Below are positions 57,963-64,000 of a stretch of DNA of 64,000 nt, piece after piece. The position numbers and the translations under genes were made by a program. The stretch spans positions 62,001-126,000 of the forward strand of contig DATKAZ010000003.1 in the NCBI GenBank assembly GCA_035514535.1, read 5' to 3'. The stretch's first letter is position 1. The number at the start of each line of letters is the position of its first letter. Source of the DNA: XN24 sp035514535 (GTDB taxonomy: Bacteria > Pseudomonadota > Gammaproteobacteria > Steroidobacterales > XN24). Under the pieces are notes generated by a model. That model did not search any database. It was not told the origin of the DNA and was given only the letters and a program-made list of their open reading frames with translations.

Positions 57963-59054
57963 ATGGGCATCAGGATCGGAATCGTCGGATTGCCGAACGT
58001 CGGCAAGTCCACGCTGTTCAATGCGCTTACTCGCGCGCGCATCGCGGCGGAAAATTATCCTTTCTGCACGATCGATCCAAACGTCGGCGTCGTGCCGGTG
58101 CCGGATCCCCGGCTGCAGGCGCTGACCGCGATCGCGAGGCCGCAGAAGACTCTGCCGACGACGATCGAGTTCGTGGACATCGCGGGCCTGGTCCGCGGCG
58201 CCTCCAAGGGCGAAGGTCTTGGCAATCAATTCCTCGCCAATATCCGCGAGACGGACGCGATCGGCCACGTCGTGCGCTGTTTCGTGGACACCGATGTGGT
58301 GCATGTCGAGGGGCGCATCGATCCGGCCGGTGACATCGAGGTGATCAACCTGGAGCTGGCCCTGGCGGACTTCGACACGGTCACGCGCAACCTCGAGCGT
58401 GCCGTGAAGGCGGCCAAGACCGGGCGCAAGGAAGACATCGCGCGGCGCGACCTCCTCGCGCAGGTCGCCGATCATCTCGACCAGGGACTTCCCGTGCGCT
58501 CCATGGCGATGGACGACATGCAGCGTGGCCTCATCCGGGACCTGCACCTGCTCACCGCCAAGCCGACGCTGTACATCGCCAACGTCGCCGAGGACGGTTT
58601 CCAGGATAATCCACACCTCGAGACCGTCAGGGCCATCGCGGCCGCCGAGGGAGCCGAAGTCGTGCCGGTGTGTGCCGCCATCGAAGCGGAAATTGCACAG
58701 CTGGACGAGGCGGACAAGGGGGAGTTCCTCGCCGAACTCGGGCAGACGGAGCCGGGCCTGGGGCGGGTCATCCGGGCCGGCTATCGGCTGCTTGGCTTGC
58801 AGACGTTCTTCACGGTCGGGCCCAAGGAAGTGCGCGCGTGGACAGTGCGGGTCGGCGCCACGGCACCGGAGGCGGCCGGGGAAATCCACACCGATTTCCA
58901 GCACGGGTTCATCCGTGCCGAGGTGATCGCCTATGCGGAGTTCATCGCCTGCGGCGGGGAGGCCAGGGCGAAGGAGACGGGCAGGATGCGCGTCGAAGGC
59001 AAGGAATACGTCGTGCAGGACGGCGACGTGATGCACTTCCGCTTCAACGTCTGA
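57963..59054 (+). CDS. ychF: Redox-regulated ATPase YchF
   Basis: A 363-residue Obg-family P-loop protein that hydrolyses ATP and binds ribosomes. G1 is GLPNVGKST (9-17), G3 is DIAGLVRGASKGEG, and a coiled-coil insert (about 125-200) precedes the C-terminal TGS domain (about 280-363, QTFFTVGPKEVRAWTV). It follows pth by 4 bp. Confidence 0.96.
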   Translation: MGIRIGIVGLPNVGKSTLFNALTRARIAAENYPFCTIDPNVGVVPVPDPRLQALTAIARPQKTLPTTIEFVDIAGLVRGASKGEGLGNQFLANIRETDAIGHVVRCFVDTDVVHVEGRIDPAGDIEVINLELALADFDTVTRNLERAVKAAKTGRKEDIARRDLLAQVADHLDQGLPVRSMAMDDMQRGLIRDLHLLTAKPTLYIANVAEDGFQDNPHLETVRAIAAAEGAEVVPVCAAIEAEIAQLDEADKGEFLAELGQTEPGLGRVIRAGYRLLGLQTFFTVGPKEVRAWTVRVGATAPEAAGEIHTDFQHGFIRAEVIAYAEFIACGGEARAKETGRMRVEGKEYVVQDGDVMHFRFNV

Positions 59055-59095
59055 CCAAAGCTTCGGTCGCGACGACCGGCCAGTGTGAACAGACT

Positions 59096-59881
59096 CTAGG
59101 CCGCGGCGCGCTCCTGCGGGTCGATCCGCGCGGCGAGCCCCGCGGGATCAAGCAGCCGGATCGTGCGCCCCTGGACCTCGATCAGGCCGTCCTTCTGCAA
59201 TGCACTGAAACTGCGGCTGACAGTCTCGAGGGTCATGCCGAGGAACGAAGCGATATCGTGGCGCTGCATCGGCAGGTGGATGGTTTGCCCGCCGCTGCAG
59301 CTGCACTCGCTGCGCCGCACACCCGTGTCGTTGAGCAGGAACCACGCGACCCGCTGGCCGGTCTGCAGCCGGCCGAGTACGCCATGCATCTCGCGGGCAT
59401 GCGCGATCTGTCGCCCGGCGATGCCGAGCACGTCGCGCCACAATTCGGGCATGGTCGTGAGCCGGGCGACGAGGCGGCTGACGGGGATGCGGCACGCGCG
59501 GGTCGGCTCCAGCGCCAGCGCGAAGCCACGGTGCGCGGGGATCTCGATCCGCTCGATACCGAGTACGTCGCCGGCCCCGTGGAAGCCCACGACCTGTTCC
59601 CTGCCATCGATATCCACCTCGCAGGTCTTCAGCGCCCCTGCGGAAATCACCCAGATGGAAGAGCGCTTCTGCCCAGCCATGTACAGCGACTCGCCCGGCT
59701 CGAGCCGGCGTTGCTCCACGACCGAGCCCAGCAGCGCGCCCGGCAGGCCGGCGCCCGGTTCATCGCCGCACACGGCGGGCAGCGGGCAGCTGCCGCAACA
59801 ATGATCGATGCGTGGCGCCGGCCCGGCTGACCGGGCGCGCCCACCAGTTCCTGCCGTGGCCGCATGATGACCTGCATTCAT
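59096..59881 (-). CDS. fnr: FNR-type oxygen-sensing transcriptional regulator
   Basis: A 261-residue CRP/FNR protein. The start at 59881 (MNAGHH) overlaps the nsrR stop by 4 bp; the longer frame is inside nsrR. All four [4Fe-4S] cysteines are present with exact FNR spacing: C29-x2-C32-x5-C38 and C130 (ALEPTRAC). The recognition helix ETVSRSFSALQ keeps the E-x2-S-R residues that read TTGAT. It should control anaerobic respiration, including denitrification genes. Confidence 0.92.
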   Translation of the reverse strand: MNAGHHAATAGTGGRARSAGPAPRIDHCCGSCPLPAVCGDEPGAGLPGALLGSVVEQRRLEPGESLYMAGQKRSSIWVISAGALKTCEVDIDGREQVVGFHGAGDVLGIERIEIPAHRGFALALEPTRACRIPVSRLVARLTTMPELWRDVLGIAGRQIAHAREMHGVLGRLQTGQRVAWFLLNDTGVRRSECSCSGGQTIHLPMQRHDIASFLGMTLETVSRSFSALQKDGLIEVQGRTIRLLDPAGLAARIDPQERAAA

Positions 59882-60312
59882 GCGGGCATCTTCACCAGGC
59901 GACGGATGGACTGCGGCTTGTGCACGAGGTCCGCGATCGTCTGCTTGTCGAGTTCCGCGAGGAAGGCCTGCATGGCCCTGCTGAGGGCGGGCGCAAGGAT
60001 GCAGGACGGCGTCAGGCGGCAGGCATTTTCCGGTCGGAAGCACTCGACGAGCCCGAGGTCGTCCTCGGTCTTGCGGACGACGTCGCCGAGCCGGATCTCG
60101 TCCGCCGGCAGCGCGAGGGTCAGGCCGCCGTTCGGCCCGCGCTGCGCCGTCACGAGGCCCTCGCGGGTCAGGAGGTTGACGACCTTCATCAGGTGCGCGC
60201 GCGAAATGTCGTAAGCCTCGGATATTTCACGGATCGTGCAGCGCCTGTCGGGCATGATCGCGAGATACATCAGGACCCTGAAGGCGTAATCGCTGAAATA
60301 CGTCAGGCGCAT
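59878..60312 (-). CDS. nsrR: Rrf2-family nitric-oxide sensor NsrR
   Basis: A 144-residue Rrf2 protein. An N-terminal winged helix (MRLTYFSDYAFRVLMYLA, then the wing GPNGGLTLA) precedes three Fe-S cysteines C91, C98 and C104, the NsrR layout. NO destroys the cluster and releases repression of NO-detoxifying genes. The qNOR and NnrS genes upstream are the obvious targets. Confidence 0.9.
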   Translation of the reverse strand: MRLTYFSDYAFRVLMYLAIMPDRRCTIREISEAYDISRAHLMKVVNLLTREGLVTAQRGPNGGLTLALPADEIRLGDVVRKTEDDLGLVECFRPENACRLTPSCILAPALSRAMQAFLAELDKQTIADLVHKPQSIRRLVKMPA

Positions 60313-60350
60313 GGCGGATGGTCCCGGCGCCGGGGGCGGGCGCCTCAGTA

Positions 60351-60385
60351 TTAATGCATTCTACATGAACGATTTCCGGAGACAA
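60351..60385 (-). promoter_or_regulatory. nsrR promoter with NsrR-like half-site
   Basis: On the minus strand TTGTCT (60380-60385) and TAGAAT (60358-60363, five of six) are separated by 16 bases. Immediately behind the -10 is AATGCATTAA, which resembles the ATGCATT half of NsrR sites, so the gene may repress itself. The transcript leader would be about 40 nt. Confidence 0.45.
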
Positions 60386-60412
60386 CTGCGAATTGTAGGC
60401 AGTGCGGCGGGT

Positions 60413-60808
60413 TCAGCCGAGATACGGCGACAGGAACCCGAGCGGGTGATGGTAGCGGGCCACGGAGAACAGGAACAGGAATACTCCGATCGCCGCGACG
60501 AAGGCGATGCCCCGGCCCGTGCGCGTCGGGGCGTGGCGCAACGCCAGGCTGCCGAGGACGATATAGGCAACCAGCAGGATCACCTTGACCGTCAGCCACG
60601 GCGCGCGAAACGGGAACTGCTGGATGATCGTCGTCAGCCACAGGGCGCTGGTCAGCAGTACCGTGTCGACTACGTGGGGCAAAAGCCGGACGAATGCGTG
60701 GCCGGGCAGCGGGCGGCCGGACAGCACCCATGCGCCGCGAGCAAGGAACAGCGCGAACGACAGCAGCACGCTGCAGATATGCACCTGCTTGACCCAGTAA
60801 TAGAGCAT
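60413..60808 (-). CDS. SirB2-family membrane protein
   Basis: A 131-residue integral membrane protein with four helices (about 5-27, 42-64, 68-90, 97-118). The opening YYWVKQVHICSVLLSFALFLARG matches the SirB2 family, of unknown function. Histidines at the helix ends could bind heme, but this is not established. It lies 12 bp after nnrS and is probably in its transcript. Confidence 0.8.
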   Translation of the reverse strand: MLYYWVKQVHICSVLLSFALFLARGAWVLSGRPLPGHAFVRLLPHVVDTVLLTSALWLTTIIQQFPFRAPWLTVKVILLVAYIVLGSLALRHAPTRTGRGIAFVAAIGVFLFLFSVARYHHPLGFLSPYLG

Positions 60809-60820
60809 GCCGGCGGGCCC

Positions 60821-62029
60821 TCAGCCGGGCGCGCCGTCCGCGCGCGGCCGGAAGTAGACGGGCAGGTGGCGCGCGACCCAGGCGAGCAAAGCGACCAGCC
60901 ATGCCACCGCCGCGGTGAGGCTCAGCCAGTCCGCCGCCGGCAGAATCTCGGCCGCCAGGCGCAGGACCGCCGCGGCCTGGATCGCCAGGAACAGTCGCCA
61001 GCCGAACACGTCCAGGGCCAGCGGCCGCCCCGCATGGCCGAGGGTAACGCGCGTCACCATCGCCATGAGCATGCCGCCGAAGTAGCCCATTCCGAGGGCA
61101 TGCAAGGGGGCGCGGCCGACCAGGCCGGGTGTGCCCACGGCGGTGGCCAGATCTGCCAACGCGGCAAGCGCCAGGCCCACCGCCAGCCAGGCGAGGGAAA
61201 CGTGCAACACGTCGAGCAGCAGCACGCCGGTGCGTACGCGGGGCCGCCAGCGCACGGCACAGGTGATGGCAATCGCCGCCATCGGCACGCTCGCCAGCCA
61301 GCCCAGGCCCGGGGCGGTCTCGAGCATCGCGCGTGCCAGGCCAAGGAGCACGAAGGCATACAGGATCCAGTCAGGGCGCCAGGTCGAGTATCCGGGGACC
61401 ACGCGCGAGCTGAAGAACGGGATCATCCGGTGGCTGACCGTGAAATAGACGACGAGCAGAAAACCCCACAGGCCGAAGCCGCGCACCAGCGGCCACGCGG
61501 AATAATCGCCGCGCAGCAGCGCCGGTGCGAACAGCAGCATGCCGGTGAGCCCGGCGGCCAGGCCCGCGATCACCCCGTAGGCATGAGATACCCGGGTACG
61601 CGCCCGCCACAGGATGCCGGTGAGGGCGGCGAGCACGACGGCGAGCGCCGCCGCGGCCAGCACCCAGCCGATGACGAGCAGGCCGGGTATGCCGGCCAGC
61701 CCGACGAGGAACAGCAGGTTGCCGGCGTTCAGGGAGACGAAGGCCGTGACCAGCAGGGGCTGCGCGCCTTGCGGGGCCGACATCCAGCGCGGAAATACCG
61801 TCAGCAGGAAGCCGTACATGAAGGGTGTGAAGGCAAGGAACAGCATTGCCGCACCGTGCAACAGGAGCGCCGGCCCCGTCGGCTCCAACCCGGCAAAGCC
61901 GGCGGCGCGCGCGCCGAGGAGGAGGGCCCACCAGCCCGACCAGGCGAGCAGCCAGGCCATGCCGCCGGCGAAGAACATCCGGTGCGGTGCCGCGGTCAAT
62001 ATTTGCCAGCGCGCCTGCATGGTTGCCAT
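60821..62029 (-). CDS. nnrS: NnrS-family heme/copper membrane protein
   Basis: A 402-residue polytopic protein with about twelve membrane helices. The start at 62029 (MATMQARW) is preferred; the open frame upstream overlaps norB. APHRMFFAGGMAWLLAW, SHRMIPFFSSRVVPGY and LHALGMGYFGGMLMAMVTRVTLGHAGRP are conserved in NnrS, where histidines bind heme. NnrS protects against nitrosative stress and usually accompanies NO reductase. The 71 bp before it contain a GGCCCCGC-11-GCGGGGCC hairpin (62065-62091). Confidence 0.92.
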   Translation of the reverse strand: MATMQARWQILTAAPHRMFFAGGMAWLLAWSGWWALLLGARAAGFAGLEPTGPALLLHGAAMLFLAFTPFMYGFLLTVFPRWMSAPQGAQPLLVTAFVSLNAGNLLFLVGLAGIPGLLVIGWVLAAAALAVVLAALTGILWRARTRVSHAYGVIAGLAAGLTGMLLFAPALLRGDYSAWPLVRGFGLWGFLLVVYFTVSHRMIPFFSSRVVPGYSTWRPDWILYAFVLLGLARAMLETAPGLGWLASVPMAAIAITCAVRWRPRVRTGVLLLDVLHVSLAWLAVGLALAALADLATAVGTPGLVGRAPLHALGMGYFGGMLMAMVTRVTLGHAGRPLALDVFGWRLFLAIQAAAVLRLAAEILPAADWLSLTAAVAWLVALLAWVARHLPVYFRPRADGAPG

Positions 62030-62100
62030 CAACGGGTTGCTCTTCGGAATGAATCGAGGCGGCTGGCCCCGCTGCCGTCCGCGGCGGGGCCGGCCGCCAT

Positions 62101-64000
62101 TCAGGCTTCGGCGACCGGCGAGCGCGCCTTCGCCGGCACGCTCTCGCGCGGCCCGAAGTACAGGCGGAACACGAACCACGCCAGGGCGGCGACGCCGATG
62201 CTGAACAGCACGTCACCGGGAACCCGCAGCCAGACCAGCGTCTGCATCAGCGGCTGCTGCAGGAACTCCGCCGAGCGAGCGTACCAGAATCCCTCGGTGA
62301 CGCTGGCCCAGACCTGCATAAGGCCGAGCGGCAGCAGGCTGAATACCGCCATCGCCGCCAGGCCCAGGTTGAGCGACCAGAAGGAGATCTTCAGCAGCTT
62401 TTCGTTCCAGACCTGCCGGTAGGTGAGGCCCCGCAGGCAGAACAGCATCAGGCCGATGCCGAGCATGCCGTAGACGCCGAACAGCGCGGTGTGGGCGTGG
62501 AGCGGCGTCGTGTTCAGTCCTTGCATGTAATACAGCGCCAGCGGCGGATTGATCAGGAAGCCGAACAGGCCGGCACCGACGAGGTTCCAGAATGCCACGC
62601 TGATGAAGAACATGATCGGCCACTTGTAGGTCGCGATCCACCCGCGATGCCGGGAGGCCTGCCAGTTCTCGTAGGCCTCGAAGCCGATCAGCACCAGCGG
62701 CACCACCTCGAGCGCCGAGAACGCGGCGCCGATCGCGAGCACTGCCGTGGGCGTGCCCGCGAAATAGAGGTGGTGGAAGGTGCCGAGGACGCCGCCGGTG
62801 AGAAACACGATGGTGGCGAACAGCACGGCCGTAACCGCACTGGTGGTGCGCACGAGGCCCAGCTTCGTGAACAGGAACGCGATCACCGCGGTGGCAAAGA
62901 CCTCGAAGAAGCCCTCGACCCACAGGTGTACGACCCACCAGCGCCAGTATTCGACGATGGACAGGTGAGTGTGCTTGCCCCACATCAGGCCGGCCCCGTA
63001 GAACAGGCCGATCGCCACGGTGGACAGGAACAACAGGATCACGAGGGGACGGCCCTCGTCCTTCTTCATGAGGGCCGGCCAGAGCGCGCGCCCGACCAGC
63101 GTCAGCCACAGCATCAGGCCGATGAACAGGAAGATCTGCCAGAAGCGGCCGAGGTCGACGTATTCCCAGCCCTGGTGGCCGAACCAGAAATTGATGTCGA
63201 GGCCCAGCTTCTGCATCACCCCGAGCCACTGGCCGACCATCGAGCCCGAGACGATGAGCAGCAGGCAGGCGAACAGGAAATTGACGCCGAGGCGCTGGAA
63301 CTTCGGCTCGTGGCCGGAAATCGCCGGGGCGATGTAAAGGCCGGTGGCGAGCCAGGCGGTGGCGATCCACAGCACCGCCAGTTGCGTGTGCCATGTGCGG
63401 GTGATGACGTACGGCAGCACCTCCGACAGGTTGAAGCCGTAGAAGGCCTGGCCCTCGACGGCGTAATGGGCCGTGATGCCGCCGAGTACGACCTGCAGGC
63501 CGAAGAGCGCCGTGACCACCCAGAAGTACTTGGCGGTGGCACGCATGGAGGGCGTCGGCTGCAGGTTGTGCAGCGGGTCGATCTGCGGCACCTCGGGCGG
63601 TGCTTCGCGACCGTGAATCGTCGCATAGTGCCAGGCGAGGGCGCCGACGCCGGCCAGCAGCACGAGGATGCTGATGAAGGTCCACATGAAGGCCGCGCCG
63701 GTCGGAGTGTTGTCGATCAGCTTTTCGTGCGGCCAGTTGTTCGTATAGGTGATGTCGCTGCCGGGCCGGTTGGTCGCGGCGGCCCAGGACGACCAGAATA
63801 CGAACGCGCCGAGCAGCCGGCGACGCTCCGCGTCAGGGACCGGGAATTGCATCATTGCGTATGCTTCGCGCAGTTCCGCGAGTTCCGGATCGTCGCCGAA
63901 CAACCCCTCGTAATGAGCGGCGACCTGCAGGATCGCAGCGGCGCGCACGGCTGAGACCGTCACCCGGCGGGTCTCCGGGTCGAAGGTGTTTTCGCGCAGC
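62101..64000 (-). CDS. norZ: Quinol-dependent nitric oxide reductase, 5' partial
   Basis: At least 633 residues are visible; the frame is still open at the window end. The N-terminal part (LRENTFDPETRRVTVS, AAILQVAAHYEGLFGDD) belongs to the extra domain of qNOR that replaces NorC. At least thirteen membrane helices of the heme-copper oxidase fold follow. Heme and FeB ligands are recognisable in RTWHTQLAVLW, VVHLWVEGFFEVF, GTFHHLYF and TPLHAHTALFGVYG. It reduces 2 NO to N2O with quinol. Single-subunit type, so no norC is expected. Confidence 0.95.
   Translation of the reverse strand, partial: LRENTFDPETRRVTVSAVRAAAILQVAAHYEGLFGDDPELAELREAYAMMQFPVPDAERRRLLGAFVFWSSWAAATNRPGSDITYTNNWPHEKLIDNTPTGAAFMWTFISILVLLAGVGALAWHYATIHGREAPPEVPQIDPLHNLQPTPSMRATAKYFWVVTALFGLQVVLGGITAHYAVEGQAFYGFNLSEVLPYVITRTWHTQLAVLWIATAWLATGLYIAPAISGHEPKFQRLGVNFLFACLLLIVSGSMVGQWLGVMQKLGLDINFWFGHQGWEYVDLGRFWQIFLFIGLMLWLTLVGRALWPALMKKDEGRPLVILLFLSTVAIGLFYGAGLMWGKHTHLSIVEYWRWWVVHLWVEGFFEVFATAVIAFLFTKLGLVRTTSAVTAVLFATIVFLTGGVLGTFHHLYFAGTPTAVLAIGAAFSALEVVPLVLIGFEAYENWQASRHRGWIATYKWPIMFFISVAFWNLVGAGLFGFLINPPLALYYMQGLNTTPLHAHTALFGVYGMLGIGLMLFCLRGLTYRQVWNEKLLKISFWSLNLGLAAMAVFSLLPLGLMQVWASVTEGFWYARSAEFLQQPLMQTLVWLRVPGDVLFSIGVAALAWFVFRLYFGPRESVPAKARSPVAEA

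Noticed and set aside
60311..62422. A 703-codon plus-strand open frame opposite nnrS
   Set aside because: The product is Gln/Arg/Gly-rich with no hydrophobic core, and the minus strand encodes a coherent twelve-helix NnrS and the SirB2 protein.

Overview
This 64 kb window is GC-rich chromosomal DNA from a gammaproteobacterium. The lptD-surA-pdxA-rsmA-apaG-apaH, mreBCD-mrdA-rodA, hemA-prfA and lolB-ispE-tRNA-Gln-prs-rplY-pth-ychF blocks are all in Pseudomonas/Chromatiales-like order. The gene style (arrays of TolB-like TPR proteins, SahR-metF-metH, quinol-type NO reductase) fits deep-branching lineages such as Woeseiales or Steroidobacterales, but that placement is inference. There is no prophage, CRISPR array, rRNA operon or transposase gene. 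Coding density is very high and most genes overlap or sit within a few bases of the next.

Layout. (1) 1-6788: a tandem array of membrane-anchored TolB/FlgO-like TPR proteins. The first copy is cut by the window edge and decayed; three are intact, and two share an upstream sequence block. A secreted BON protein follows (6920-7405). (2) 7368-14989, minus strand: a tight operon for the lower tryptophan (kynurenine) pathway, with kynurenine 3-monooxygenase, kynureninase, a formamidase-like cyclase, ACMS decarboxylase, 3-hydroxyanthranilate dioxygenase, a RidA-type deaminase, an aldehyde dehydrogenase and a non-canonical SDR. It lies only 28 bp behind the envelope/maintenance operon lptD-surA-pdxA-rsmA-uspA-apaG-apaH (15018-22083). 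A perfect 42-bp palindrome forms the end of rsmA. (3) 22172-22837: murU, divergent from lptD and without its usual partner amgK. (4) 22804-32340, minus strand: lipB, ybeD, a D,D-carboxypeptidase, rlpA, mltB, rodA, mrdA, mreD, mreC and mreB, the rod-shape elongation machinery with peptidoglycan trimming enzymes.

(5) 32511-36602, plus strand: gatCAB and hslO. (6) 36571-43928: a thioesterase, then an ArsR/methyltransferase regulator (SahR-like) with metF and metH, and an alanine-type aminotransferase. The regulator's promoter carries a clear palindromic operator candidate. (7) 43943-44341: a 399-bp gene-free element made of two inverted, homologous halves, each with its own hairpin. (8) 44343-52012: moeB-prmC, then cbs-cgl, then cysK-prfA-hemA. 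The reverse transsulfuration genes split what is a hemA-prfA-prmC-moeB cluster in Pseudomonas. (9) 52150-59054: TPR lipoprotein, lolB, ispE, tRNA-Gln, prs, rplY, pth and ychF. (10) 59096-64000, minus strand: a nitric-oxide response block, with a true FNR overlapping nsrR, then SirB2, NnrS and a quinol-dependent NO reductase that runs off the window.

Functionally the window links methionine cycling to cysteine (SahR/MetF/MetH, Cbs, Cgl, CysK), cell elongation and outer-membrane biogenesis (MreBCD/RodA/PBP2, LptD/SurA, LolB), tryptophan catabolism and NO defence. I see no clearly new multi-gene system. The least ordinary signals are the double-inverted hairpin element at 43943-44341, the palindrome absorbed into rsmA, the catalytic-residue-less SDR heading the kynurenine operon, and the shared cis element of the TolB-like/TPR array.
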